DNA from: Hydra vulgaris
Taxonomy: Eukaryota; Cnidaria; Hydrozoa; Anthoathecata; Hydridae
Length of the DNA: 64,000 nucleotides
Assembly (NCBI RefSeq): GCF_038396675.1
Contig: NC_088926.1
Span: forward strand, 9,100,001 to 9,164,000
Direction: 5' to 3'
The notes beneath the pieces were generated by a model. It searched no databases and was not told the DNA's origin. It was given only the letters and a program-made list of their open reading frames with translations. The translations under genes and the position numbers were made by a program. Below are positions 45,920 through 57,929 of this stretch, one piece after another; the stretch's first letter is position 1; the number at the start of each line of letters is the position of its first letter.

Positions 45920-46881
45920 TTGTGATGTGGAAGTTATCGGACAAATCCTAATTTCATTATTTGAGCATAATAATTAGTTTTTGTTGTTTTATGCGTAGAC
46001 ATAAACGTTCTATAAAATATAAACTTTATTATTTGAAACACAATTATTTAAAATGAGGTGAAATGCAGCTGAACGAGAATCTTTTCAAAAGCGACTAAAA
46101 ATGTTTTTAGTAAATAAACCTAATATAAAAAAAAAAAATCGTAAATCATTTTGAAAAGGAAGGATTTGCTCGAAGTACAATATATGACAACCTAAAAAGA
46201 CTTGAAACTGTTCAATCGTTTTCTGATAGAAAGCACCCTGGTCGTCCGAAATCCTGGACTAGAAAAAAGAAAGCCGAATTAACGAGACTTGTCAACAATC
46301 GAAAAGGGGTCAGTCATATGTATGTCCGAGCCATTGTTTCGCACTTCCAAGGCTGTAGCGATCAACTCATCAATCTATATTAATGAATGTTTAGAAAAAC
46401 GACTTCTTCCATTTATTCACAAGTATCATGGAGACTTTTACTATTTATTTTGGCCAGATTTAGCAAGTTCTCATTATTCTAAAGATTCTCTAAATTGGAT
46501 GGACCAATATGTCTATTACGTTGATAAAGAATCCAATCCCCGAAATGTGCCTCAAGCACAACAAATTGAAAATTTTTGGGGACATTTGGCACAGAAGGTT
46601 TATGAGGGAGATTGGCAAGCTTCAACAGAGCAAGTTTTGGTTGATCGCATTAAACTAAAACTACAAGAAATTGATTTAAACTTTTTACAGTCGCATATGA
46701 AAGGCGTCAGAGCAAAATTGAGACCAATTGCAGATGGTGGTGTTTTTTTATGTAAAAAATAACATATTTTTATTAAAAGATAAATGCTTTATTTAAAAAG
46801 AATATAATAGTAGTTTGTTTTTTTATTTATAAATAAGTTATTGACGTTTTTATTTTGTCCGATAACTTCTGCATCACCCGT
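45920..46881 (+). mobile_element. Tc1/mariner element, copy 2, internally deleted
   Basis: Terminal repeats GTGATGTGGAAGTTATCGG (from 45922) and the inverse GTGATGCAGAAGTTATCGG (to 46877) end in GGACAAA. TA dinucleotides are near both ends. 0.96 kb, shorter than an intact element because the middle of the gene is missing. Confidence 0.9.
46021..46762 (+). pseudogene. Tc1/mariner transposase with internal deletion (DD36E-like)
   Basis: The DNA-binding half at 46110-46310 reads FEKEGFARSTIYDNLKRLE, FSDRKHPGRPKSWTRKKK and LTRLVNNRKGVSH. It then jumps directly to CMSEPLFRTSKAVAINSS, losing the rest of the helix-turn-helix region and the first catalytic Asp. The C-terminal half is open: FWPDLASSHYSKDSLNWMD has the second Asp, and QAQQIENFWGHLAQKVYEGD the Glu. 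36 residues separate that Asp and Glu. It ends RPIADGGVFLCKK. It cannot be active. Confidence 0.9.
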
Positions 46882-46899
46882 TATGACATGTAATTCAAG

Positions 46900-47378
46900 T
46901 TAGTGGCTCTTATTTATAAGCTCATCCCGGAGGCTCAAAACGTTTGTACTTTTGTACTTGAGGTGGGATACCTTTTGTAATTACAATACAAAATTGATTA
47001 AAAAAATATAAATCTTTACATATGTTACATATTACCCAAAAACTCATTTTGTACTAAGCATTTTAAAATTTTTGTCAAATTTTTATTTTATTTTTTTGCT
47101 AGCGGTGACGATTAGATAAATTCTAAAAAATCTTCAAAAATGTTTACATGTGCATTTTGGGGATAAAAACAATCTTTTCAGACAAGAGTTAAGGAGGTAA
47201 TAACATAGACAAGTTGAGAATAGAAAACGAAATCTGTTTTTTTTCATTTTAACAAGCTTTAAACTTTTAAGTTTAAGTTTAAAAACTTAAACTCAATTAT
47301 TTTATTACACGATTACTTTTTGCGTGGCTAGAAGTGAACGTGATAAGACGTGTTTTGTAATTGCGGAAAAAATTAAAA
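46900..47378. other. Region before LINE ORF1
   Basis: From about 47200 this is probably the 5' UTR of the LINE; its exact 5' end is not visible. 46900-47200 shows nothing recognisable. Confidence 0.45.
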
Positions 47379-48056
47379 ATGGCGAAATATACTGTAGTGC
47401 AAATTAAAGATTTATTAGAGATACATGAAAACACATTATTAAAAATTTTTAACGAAAAGTTTGAAAAATTAGAAAGCAAATTAGTGAATTTGCAGAATGA
47501 AAATACATGTTTAAAAAAAGAAGTATACGAGTTAAAGAAATCTGTTGAATTTGTAAGTGAGAAATATGAAGCAGTAAACATCAAACTCACCGAGCAAAAA
47601 AATGCAAAAACAAGCACAGTCGCAAATATTAACTCAACCACAAGTTTTGAAAATGAAAACAATAATGAGATTAAAGACAAAATTGCGGAATTAGAAGATC
47701 GAAGTAGGCGGAGTAATCTAAGATTTTCAGGAATTGTAGAAGATGAAAATGAGACGTGGGAAGTAAGTGAAAAAAAAAATTCAGGACTTTTTAAAATCAA
47801 AACTTGGATTTGAAAAAAATGTTGTAATCGAAAGAGCACATCGAACGGGAAGAAAAGTTTCTGATGGAAAAAAGATTAACAGAACAATCGTAGCAAAGTT
47901 TTTAAATTTTAAAGATAAATCGGCAGTGTTGGACAACTTTATTAAACGAAAGCTATGGAACGAAAAGTTATATGTAAACGAAGATTACAGTGAACGAACG
48001 ATTGAAGTAAGAAAAAGATTATTTAAGGAAGCAAACGAGTTAAAAGCAAAAGGTTA
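47379..48056 (+). pseudogene. LINE ORF1 (coiled-coil RNA-binding protein), one frameshift
   Basis: Starts at an ATG in AAAAATGG giving MAKYTVVQIKDLLEIHENT. A heptad-rich coiled coil follows (FEKLESKLVNLQNENTCLKK), then IAELEDRSRRSNLRFSGIVE, the usual start of the ORF1 RNA-binding fold in this LINE group. The frame shifts near 47775 in an A-run and continues with FEKNVVIERAHRTGRK and RTIVAKFLNFKDKSAVLDNF to KEANELKAKG. About 225 residues if in frame. Known role of the family: coating the element RNA. Confidence 0.85.
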
Positions 48057-48145
48057 ATTTGCCAAAGTAATCTATAATAAACTTATTACTCGTGATTTTT
48101 AAATTTAATATGAAATTCTTTTATTCAATTGCTATAAAAATATAA

Positions 48146-51100
48146 ATGGATTCAAATTACCACAAAAAATTTGACTCAATGTCATGTAATTTATTTCAAA
48201 CAAATGAATTAGTCATTGATATTGAGTCAGATCCAGATTTAAATTATTTTCATGAATCAGTTGCACTGCAAACTAAATGCTTGTATTTTTACAACAAAGA
48301 AATAAAAGAATTTCTAGATTTCTAGATAGCGGGATCATTTTAATGTTGTTCATATTATTATTAGGAGTTTGAAAAAAAACTTTGAAAATTTATTTATTTT
48401 TAGAAATAAATTTATTTTTAGAAAGAAAATTTAAATATTTTTAACTTAATTTGTTTAACTGAAACGTGGTGCGATTCTGTTGATGTTAAACTCAACTCTA
48501 ATCTCTGTCTTACAGGTTTTAACATGATCCCGCTAGCGCGAAAAGCAAAAAAACGCGGTGGTGGTGTACTTATTTATATAAAAGAAAACATGTGTTTCAT
48601 TATTAGGCCTGATATGAGTATCTCTGACGACAATATTGAGGTTTTAACAATAGAAATTAAAACCGGTAATTCTAAAAATATACTTTTAAGTTGCTGTTAT
48701 CGCCCCCCATCTAGTAAAACCGAAAGCTTCGCATCATTTTTGTGTAACGACATTTTAAAAAAAGGTTTAAAGGGAAAAAAGTTTAACTATTTAATAGGTG
48801 ATGTAAATTTAAACTGTTTTGAATATCACACTAATAACAACATAAAAAAATTTTATGATAATTTATTTCAAAACGGTGCGGTTCCATTAATTAGCAGATC
48901 AACAAGAGTGACAGCTACGTCAGCTTCTATAATTGATAACATTATAACTACTGATATTTTCAATAAATTTCTTAAAATTGGTATTATAAAAAATGAAATT
49001 TCTGACCATTTCCCGATTTTCTTCTCAATAAATATTGTCCCTAAATTACTACCACAACAAAAACAAATTTTTACCAAACGTTTTTTTAATGAAACAAGTT
49101 TGAAATCATTTAATGAACAGTTATCCTTAATTAGATGGACAAATATCGACTTTAAAAGTGACGCAAACATAGTCTATGACACATTCTACAAAACCTTTTT
49201 TGATATCTACGACGCAAATTTTCCAAAAAAAGAAATATGTAAATCTAATAAGAGTTTAAAGTCACCGTGGATAAATAAGGACATAAGGAAGTCTTCTAAA
49301 ATAAAACAAAAACTGTATGTAGAATACTTAAAAACAAAAACACATGAAAGCAAAATTTTATACAAAAAATACGCTAAACAATTCGAAAGTCAAAAAAAAG
49401 CTGCAAAAAAAAATTATTATTTAAATATGTTAGAAAAGCATAAGTTTAATTCAAAACGCACGTGGCAAATTTTAGCAGAAATTACAGGTAATCGCAAATT
49501 AAAATTGTGTTCTTTGCCTAAAAGTTTAAAAATTAATGGTAATAATGTTGATGACCCAAAAGAAATAGCTAGTGAGTTAAATAAATTTTTTGTATCTGTT
49601 GGCCCGAATTTATCTAAAAACATTCCAGACATGCTAAATCCTATAATTAATTGTGTTTTACCACTTAAAACAAATTTAAATGCTTTTGAAGTATCATTTT
49701 CAGAATTTGAAAGTGCCTTTAAATTGCTAAAATCTAATAAAGCAGTAGGTCCAGACGACATCAGTGGAAACATAGTCATTAGTTCAGATAACAACATAAA
49801 AGATATTTTATTTAAGGTTTTTAAATGTTCAATAAATCAGGGAATTTTTCCTGAACAACTGAAAGTAGCTAAAGTTACTCCTATATTCAAAGGAGGTGAA
49901 CTAAAAAATGTAAATAATTATCGTCCAATCTCAGTTCTTTCTGTTTTTTCTAAAATATTTGAAAGAATTTAACAAAATATTTAATCATCTCTCTGTTAAT
50001 AATATACTTTATAACAATCAGTATGGTTTTAAAAAGAATAACTCAACTGAACACGCAGTAATTCAACTCACTCGATGCATTACAAATTCCTTTGAAAAAT
50101 CACAGTTTACTTTAGGCGTTTTTATAGACTTATCTAAAGCCTTTGATACCATCAATCACGACATTCTCATAAAAAAAACTGAAACAATATGGTATCACCG
50201 GTGAAGTCTTGACATTATTAAAAAACTACTTAAAAAATCGTAAACAATTTGTTTACATTGATGAATCTACCCCTTCAAATGTTTTAGAAATAGCCTGTGG
50301 AGTTCCACAGGGTTCCATACTTGGACCACTATTATTTCTTATTTATATAAATGATCTATATAGAGCCTCTAACTTAATGACAATAATGTTTGCGGATGAT
50401 ACCAATCTTTTTCTATCCAACAAAAACATCAATCATTTGTTTCATGATATGAATATTGAACTGAAAAAAATTTCAGACTGGTTCAAATCAAATAAACTTT
50501 CGCTAAACATTGAAAAAACCAAATATATTCTCTTTAATCCAGTCTCAAAAAAGCATATTCTACTATGCAAAATGCCTGTGCTTATTCTTGATAACATTCC
50601 TATAAAAAGAATCACGTACACAAATTTTTTAGGTATCATTATAGATGAAAATCTTTCGTGGAAGTACCATATCGATAACTTATGCCATAAAATATCCAAA
50701 AGTATTGGAATTCTTTATAAATAAAGAAGTATTTTAATGAGACATACTTTAATTAAGTTATATTACTCTTTGATACACTGTCATATTAGTTATGGCAATA
50801 TCGCGTGGGGGAGTACGCACAAAAGTAAGTTAAAACCTCTCCATTGTCAACAGAAGCATGTAGCACGTCTTATAAATTTAAAAGATCGTTTTACTCATGC
50901 AAAGCCTCTTTTATTTAACATGAACATTCTTAATATTTATGAGGTTAATATTTTCAACGTTCTTTGTTTTATGTTTAAATGTAAAATTAATTTATGTCCA
51001 GTTTCTTTTAGTGATTTATATTCATGTAAAGAAAAAAACAAATATACACTCCGAAATAATAATTTTATACGACAACCAAAATGTAAAACAAATATTGGCA

Positions 51101-51249
51101 AATCTTGCATTCCATTCCGTGGAGCTTTTTTATGGAACAAAATAGTCTTAAAAAATTTTGATTTTACTCATGAATGGAGTTATCCAGTATTTAAAAAAAA
51201 ACTAAAAGAAATAATTTTTAAAATTGATGACATATTTCTTTATTTTTGA
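48146..51249 (+). pseudogene. LINE ORF2 (endonuclease + reverse transcriptase), frameshifted
   Basis: Endonuclease: ICLTETWCDS, GGGVLIYIKENM, CCYRPPSS, YLIGDVNLNCF, ASIIDNIITTD, EISDHFPIFFS (catalytic His near the end). RT: NKAVGPDDISGNI, VTPIFKGGELKNVNNYRPIS, NQYGFKKNNSTEHA, FIDLSKAFDTINHDIL (palm Asp), CGVPQGSILGPLLF, MFADDTNLFLSN (catalytic ADD), FLGIIIDENLSWKYHID, then a C-terminal segment YGNIAWGSTHKSKLKPLHCQ. Breaks: stops and shifts at 48330-48450, near 49960, near 50195 and at 50722. About 1000 residues if intact, normal for the group. Confidence 0.9.
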
Positions 51250-51840
51250 ATGCTTGGTTTTGATGGCTTCATAAGATAGCTTTATATTTTAGTTTTGAAT
51301 ATATTTGACCACTAACGATATTTATATTTTTGTCAAGTCAAGTCTTGTAACTTTATTTTATTGTATTTAACGTTCTAGCGGTTCTCGATGACAAGACCTA
51401 GTAGTCTAACTTGAAAATTGTAAAATCTGTGAATCTAAAATAAAATTTTTTTTCTTTAATCTTTGTAAAACAAATATAGACTTTAAATCTTGGTAAAACA
51501 AAATAATTAACTCAGGAAATTAAAGACTAAAAACTAGACTTTTTACTATTAGATTTTAGTTAGAAGCGAACAAGATTAGCTGAAATACAGAACTGCTTTG
51601 AAGTGTCATATCATACTGCTCCTCCTGATATGATAATTTGCTGTTGTGATGAAAACATGAAAATCTTACATTTAACAGACCAGATTAAGTGTTATAATAA
51701 ATCGTTACATTTTTAAAAACTTCTGTAGCTTTCTTTCTTTACATTAACTTTATCATTTTAAAAATACCAGATTTTTGTAATATTGTGAAAAATAAAAATC
51801 TAAATTTATTGCTTTAATTCAAAAAATTAAAATGATTGGA

Positions 51841-52071
51841 ACTTTTTTCCAGTGAGCAAATCCAGGTTTCGTGCTTTTTATTACATTTTTTGCATTAATT
51901 ACAAATTTTGATATAATATGGTAAAAATAATTATTTAATACAATAAACCTAATTTAATTTATCGAAATATATTATAAGATAATGAGTATAAATAGTTTAA
52001 ATAAATTTAAATAATTCGGGTCTTGATTTTACAAAAAACGCGAAACCTGGATTTGCTCACTAGAAAAAAGT
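51841..52071. mobile_element. MITE with ~30-bp terminal repeats (AGTGAGCAAATCCAGG)
   Basis: The left ACTTTTTTCCAGTGAGCAAA, then TCCAGGTTTCG, is inverted at the right end, which finishes with the inverse of ACTTTTTTCTAGTGAGCAAA. 231 bp, AT-rich interior, no coding. Confidence 0.9.
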
Positions 52072-52430
52072 ATCGACCAAGTAAAATGTACAAAACGAAA
52101 AAAAAAAAAGAAAAAAAGCATTGGAAAAAAAAAAAAAAAAAATGCACTTTACGTGTTTATGCGCGCAACAAAAAAACTTGACAAGCTCTTTAGATTTGTC
52201 ATCCGCAGCGATAAATTGCGATGCATTGATGTCTCACAGGAAGTTGAAATCAATGGACGTAAAAAGCATCCTTTCATCAAATGGAGAGATGCACAGGCAG
52301 CCAGAATTGAAAAAACACAATGAATCAAAGTGTTTACCTGCGAATATATATTTAAATGCATTAAATACAAAAATACAAAAATAAAATCTGCTAAACCTAA
52401 CTCTAAAAATACATTTTAAAAATGTTTTTA
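52072..52430. other. Unassigned stretch before CR1-like LINE
   Basis: A purine-rich run at 52098-52142, then a plus frame at 52121-52384 (LDLSSAAINCDALMSHRKLK). No domain recognised. It may be the 5' region of the LINE that follows. Confidence 0.4.
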
Positions 52431-55090
52431 TACTAACGCAACTTACCTTAATCCGGATAAAATAAACGAATTATCTGCACTTTGTGACGTAAACATGTAT
52501 GATTTAATCTTTATTTCTGAAACATGGTTTACTGAAATATCTGCTTCTCAAACCTTTATCGCATATAAATGATATAAATAAAACAATTATATTGGCTAAG
52601 TAAGCTGTTGATAGAAAAGCGTATAGTTGTATGTTACTAGCAGGTAATTTCAACTTTCCGGATATCAAATGGCACGATGATGACAGGATCGAATTACTAA
52701 GTGGTCAAAATAGTGCGGCAAGTGTTTTTCTTGATACTTTGGCTAATCATAACCTAGAACAATTAGTTGATTTCTCAACATTCGAAGCATCTAATGGTAA
52801 AGCAAAAAACATTTTGGATTTAATTATTACAGACTTATCAACAAGAGTAACCAACTTATCTAGCTCTCTGCCGTTAGGTAATTCGTCACAAGGTCATCGC
52901 ATATTGAGTTGGGATTACGTCGTCCTTCCTAAAAATGAGACTACTTTCTCAAACAAAAAATATGACTTTAATAAAGGTGACTATATAAATTTCGGTAAAA
53001 AGATTATAGAAACTAACTGGAAGCAATTATTTGAAAATAAAAACACTAATGAGTGCTATGAACTTTTCTGCAATAAATATAATAAACTCAGCAAACAATT
53101 TATTTCTTTAAAAAAAAGTCCATACCACCCGTAATGCGCCGTGGATAAATAAGGAGGTACTGGCTATGATAGAGAAAAAAAAAAACAATTGGGCAATTAC
53201 TTATCTGCGACTAACTGGCGATCAGCGACACTGATTCGTGAATATAGGAAACTAAGAAGCCAAGTGCAGAAAGCATGTAAACGTCATGTTCGTGTATTTG
53301 AAGCACAACTAGCATCAGATAAAAGTAATCCTAAAAGGATTTACGCTCATGCTAAGGTGCAACAGAATGTTCATGTATCAATTAGTGGTATATCTGATGC
53401 AAAAGGTGAAACGTTAACAGAGGGAATACATATCGCAAACAGACTTAACGAACACTTCAAATTAGTTTTTGTTGATGATAGTAAAAGTAGTCAGTTACCT
53501 ATTTTTGAGAGAAGGCATTATCAAGAAGACTTAGGCGATATAATTATTAATTTTGAAGCGACGCTAGCTTATTTGGTTTGAATTATTTGGTTAAAGGTTT
53601 GAACCCGAATAAATCTATTGGTGCTGATAACATTAGTCCAAAGGTACTTAAAGAATGCGCAGCTCAAACGACTTACCCTCTTACTTTACTTTACATTAAA
53701 GCACTGTCCGAAGGCTCAACACCTACAGCTTGGAAACAGTAACACGTCACACCGTTGTTTAAAAAAGGAAGTCGTCTAGATGCCGCTAATTACAGACCAG
53801 TGTCTATCACATCAGCTCCATATAAAGTAATGGAAAAGATTATCAGGGAACAGATAACAAAATATCTTGAAAAAAAGGACTGCATCTCACATAATCAATA
53901 TGGATTTATGTCCAAAAAAGGATTGTCGACTACATCACGAAAGCATTAAGTAAAAGAAATTTTGTTGATATTGCATTTTTGGACTTCACAAAAACGTTTG
54001 ATAAAGTTTCACACCGTAGACTACTTCATAAATTGAAAGCAGATGGGATTAATGGCAATGTTCTAAAATGGATTGAGTCACTTTTGATTAGTAGAAAACA
54101 GCGAACTGTTTTAGGTGAACACTCTAGCGACTGGACCGATGTTCTAAGCGGAGTTCCTCAAGGGTCTGTACTTGGTCCAACATTATTAATCATTTATGTA
54201 AACGACTTAACGGATAAGTTATAATCAGTTAATAAAATCTATGCTGACGACCCTAAACTGTTACAAGAAATAAGACCTGAGTTTCACGATGCTGATCGCC
54301 TGATCCTCCAAAATGATTTAAACATTGTCACAGAATGGTCCAAGGAATGGCGATGGAGTTAAATGTTTCAAAATGTAAAGTTATGCACCTTGGTTATGGA
54401 AATAGTAATCATGAATATGTAATGAATGATGGAAATACATCACTTACTCTTGAGGCAACGGATATTGAAAGAGACCTGAGTATCTTCATATCTAATGATC
54501 TAAAATGGAATCAACACATACAGGTTGCAACACGTAAAGCAAATATGATAATTGGCCTATTAAAAAAAATATTTAGATCAAGAGAAATGAAGCTTTGGAA
54601 TAAATTATACACTACGTATGTTAGGCCGCACCTGAAATTCGCTATTCCGGTATGGTGTCCTAACTTAAAAGGTGACATCATAGAAATCGAAAAAATTTAG
54701 CACAAAGTAACAAAAGTACCTCATGATTTAATAGAATTATCTTACGCTGAAAGGCGTCGTCGGCTCAATTTTATTACTTTGGAAACTCGCAGAAGACGTG
54801 GCGACTTAACCCAACAGTTTAAGCTAGAAAACGGTTTGAGAGTATCAATTGGCATAATCCCCCAATTCGCAGATCATCTTCCAACGTCCTTATGCGTGAA
54901 TTCACATATAATAATGCTCGTCACAATTTTTTTACAAATCGTATTGTCAATGATTGGAATAACTTGCCGTCAGCATGCAAAAAGGTTCCTTCAGTTAACG
55001 CATTTAAGAATAGAATTGACAAGTATTTTTTTTCTACAGCTGCATACAGTACATCTTTTACTGAAGATGAGCTGCACGTTTATTAATTAA
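52431..55090 (+). pseudogene. CR1-like LINE ORF2 (endonuclease + RT), many breaks
   Basis: Endonuclease: KINELSALCDVNMYDLIFIS, ETWF, then after a deletion LLAGNFNFPDIKWH and ILDLIITDLSTR. RT: GLNPNKSIGADNISPKVLKE, VTPLFKKGSRLDAANYRPVS, HNQYGFMSKKG, FLDFTKTFDKVSHRRLLHKL, LSGVPQGSVLGPTLLIIYVN, then IYADDPKLL (catalytic YADD). The C-terminus has LSYAERRRRLNFITLETRRR, RGDLTQQFK and RNAFKNRIDKYF-like sequence, typical of CR1. At least six stops or frameshifts. A different family from the LINEs at 47 kb and 38-41 kb. Confidence 0.88.
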
Positions 55091-55427
55091 TTCGTGCTTT
55101 AGCAGCTACAAATATTGGTTTTTTAGATACTATTTGTCATAGATGTAAACTTGAATTAAATGAAAGCAATCTTTTTTCCCTTTTTCCCAATTTTGATATC
55201 AACTTACTTGCTATGAAATACCAATTGCTTTTTTTTACTTAAAGTTTATATTTCACAAACCATAAGTTTTTGTATAATTTGTTGGTTTTGTTTGTTTGTT
55301 TTTTAATTATTTGTCATTTTATCTACGAAGACTTATTTAAATATATTACTATTACTATTACTAACAACTATAAATAGGCTTTGTCTCAATTGAAAAAAGA
55401 ACTTTTGCTTTAATAAAAACCTCCGAA

Positions 55428-55507
55428 GGCACAGGACGTCCGTTAGACGTCTTAAAGACATATGACGCCTATAGGACGTCCTACCGACGTCTAACGGACG
55501 TTTGTGC
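55428..55507. mobile_element. Short palindromic element with GACGTC motifs
   Basis: The GCACAGGACGTCCGTTAGAC GTC arm at 55428-55451 is inverted at 55485-55507, with GACGCC/GGACGTCC motifs inside. The style resembles the ACGT-rich element at 63101-63208. Confidence 0.65.
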
Positions 55508-55509
55508 TG

Positions 55510-56990
55510 GCTGTACTCTTTTTTCACTTTTCACTAAGATTTATATATAGTCGCTACACATATCCGTAATGTAGATGATTTCATGAATAGAGTTTTTATA
55601 GATTTATCAAGTAAAAACTTTCCAAAAACAAACTCTGATTTTCTACTCTCGTTAAGACAAAACGTTTATAATTTAGTTCTAATTAAAATTGTTAATTTTT
55701 ATTGATTTAATATTCTGTTTAAAAAAAAAAATTAATAATATCAATAGAAGGATAATTATTCGTTTTTTATTAGAATAGAACTAACTGTTTTTCACTTTGT
55801 TTACAAATAGTTACAAACTTTATTTGTATTTTTATTATTTTGAAATAAATTGCATTTTATATAAAACCTTTTAATATAGTTTGCATATAAAACAAAATAT
55901 ATATTTTATGAGCAAACTGTATTATAAGCCTTTCTTAAATATAGTTTTTATACCAAAATATATTCATTCAAAATATGTTAGTTAAACTTATGTCAATCAA
56001 GATTTCTTGTTATTCCTATTGTTGAAATACATCTTAAAAATAAGCTGCAAGGGTGCACCGTATGGATGATTTTTAAACAAGTTTGTATCATAAACTAAGC
56101 CGGACTTGGTTTCCATTTTCTAAATTAGCGGGTAAAGATTAAAAAAAAACAATTGTCAGATTTTGACTGCATCACTAGTGGAAAGCTTTTATATTTTATT
56201 TACGGGAGCCTTGACGCACGCGTTCTCATAAATTTAAGTTATAATAAATTTATAACAGAAAAGCAGAAACAAAAAAAAAGAAAAAAAAAAATACGTAATC
56301 GAAAATGTTTTTAATGTCAAAGAATGTGGTTGAATAATTAAAAAATTATAATAAACAGCTATGTTTGAATAAATTAAGAAAGAAATAAAGTAAAAAAAAA
56401 GTCATCTATCTTTCATATATATTGTATATAAACAAATCTACATCCAATAGATTTATCAAAATTTTATTGTCATGAATAATTAGCATTGCTTTTAAATATT
56501 TAAAAAAAAAAACAGTTATTTAAAAAAAGTTTATAAATGTTATTAATTATTATAGAAGAGAGAGAGAGAGAGAGTCAAAATCCATCTCACCCCTGATTTG
56601 TCACAAATTAATATAAGATACAGATTTAATGCTAATCTAATTATATCTATTGTTTTGCATAAAATTTCATTTTTATTTAAAATTTGATAGAAGTATTTTA
56701 ATTAAACAAAATAAAACTGTAAAGAAAAAATAATGATGATTAAATAAACAATTTTTATTTCTGTTACAATTATAATAACTTCTTAAATTATTTACAAGGT
56801 ATTAAAAAAATATATATATTATATAGAAACCAATGCTTTTTACAACAATCACTTGGATAAACTTCCTTTGACAGGAAATAATAGAATAGAAAAAAAATCT
56901 TAAAGTTTTAAAAAAACAAACAAACATCGACATCAAAGAAAACATCAAAGAAGATCTTTTTTTTTTTTGATACAATGACTCAGTTAATAT
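55510..56990. other. AT-rich intergenic sequence
   Basis: Only an (AG)n microsatellite at about 56555-56574 is notable. No coding frames. Confidence 0.6.
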
Positions 56991-57022
56991 AAAGGAGGTT
57001 ATCGATTTTTTTCTTTTTCTTT

Positions 57023-57029
57023 TATAAAA
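57023..57029 (+). promoter_or_regulatory. Possible TATA box
   Basis: TATAAAA in a pyrimidine-rich stretch, 62 bp upstream of the start codon at 57091. The spacing would allow a short 5' UTR. In AT-rich DNA this is weak evidence. Confidence 0.3.
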
Positions 57030-57090
57030 AAACCAACATGAATATTTAAAATAAGAGAAGGATTTTACTTTTTTCTATTTGGAGTTTAGC

Positions 57091-57927
57091 ATGAAATTAA
57101 TATTGTTATATGCTGTGCTTTTTACGAATTTTGTTCAAATACACAGTAGCAAAGTAGAATGCACTGCAAATGACGAGTTTATCAAATTAGCTTTAACAAA
57201 CTTTACGAGTGAAAACATAACAACTTTAGAAATAAGAGCGTTTAATTCAAAGTCACAATGGCACTTACAAGTTGGTTGCGAAAAAACGAACCAATCAATC
57301 TTAAAATGCCAACGATCTTCTATGAATAATTCTCAATACTTTCGTATAAATACAACAAAGTCATACGAATTATTATGGTTGTATGATTGCTACAAAATTC
57401 ATGGCGTAAAATTGATTAAAGTGACAAAACAAACATGGAAGCATTTTAATATCAAATGGTTTTATCATCAAGGAGATGATCAATTTCTGAAAGAAGAAAC
57501 ATTAAGCATAAGAGATCTAACAACGAATAAAAATTACAGTGTAAACATTCAAATTAGCAGCAATAACTTGTATAAATTTGATAGTGGTACTATAAACACG
57601 CAATATCGTATTTGTATTAAAACCACTTACATAGCACCTTTAATTTTATTTGAAGATGCAAAAGATGTGGTATTAACAACATGCCAAGATATAAGTTTTA
57701 CAGAAGTTTTGCCAAATAACTTAGGTGGTTCATCGTCATCCTTAAAAACAACTCTTCTAGTTGTTGGTATAGGGGTGGTGGTGCTTTTTATGATATTTCT
57801 TTTATTCATTATATATAATAAAAAATGCAAAGCAGGAGGGGATCATAATTTTGATATGAATAAAGAAGAAAGTTTAATGGCTGATCATCAAGTTGAACAT
57901 GATACACCTGATCAAAACTTAAACTAG
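57091..57927 (+). CDS. Type I membrane glycoprotein, family unknown
   Basis: A 278-residue open frame with no stops, the longest undamaged protein frame in the window outside transposons. I start at the ATG at 57091 because the frame upstream has no earlier ATG and the protein then begins with a signal peptide (MKLILLYAVLFTNFVQIHSS). The ectodomain of about 200 residues has six Cys (one just after the signal peptide, then VGC, LKC, YDC, RIC and TTC) and six N-glycosylation sites (NFT, NIT, NQS, NNS, NTT, NYS). A single membrane helix follows at about 222-242 (LLVVGIGVVVLFMIFLLFII), then NKKC and an acidic 36-residue tail rich in Asp, Glu and His. This suggests a receptor-like or adhesion surface protein. 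The fold is not recognised; a fibronectin-III-like or cnidarian-restricted ectodomain is possible. No transposon ends flank it. Confidence 0.78.
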   Translation: MKLILLYAVLFTNFVQIHSSKVECTANDEFIKLALTNFTSENITTLEIRAFNSKSQWHLQVGCEKTNQSILKCQRSSMNNSQYFRINTTKSYELLWLYDCYKIHGVKLIKVTKQTWKHFNIKWFYHQGDDQFLKEETLSIRDLTTNKNYSVNIQISSNNLYKFDSGTINTQYRICIKTTYIAPLILFEDAKDVVLTTCQDISFTEVLPNNLGGSSSSLKTTLLVVGIGVVVLFMIFLLFIIYNKKCKAGGDHNFDMNKEESLMADHQVEHDTPDQNLN

Positions 57928-57929
57928 AT

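Larger units (their letters stand above)
47200..51480 (+). mobile_element. Nearly full-length non-LTR retrotransposon (CR1/L2/Jockey group)
   Basis: Two ORFs in order: ORF1 (47379-48056) with a coiled coil, then ORF2 (48146-51249) with endonuclease and reverse transcriptase. An AT-rich 3' UTR follows to about 51480. Frameshifts make it inactive. It is the reference copy for the fragment at 1-545. Confidence 0.88.

Noticed and set aside
47297..47839. 180-codon minus-strand frame rich in Phe/Ser
   Set aside because: Antisense shadow of LINE ORF1.
57627..57830. 67-codon minus-strand frame
   Set aside because: Antisense of the membrane protein gene.
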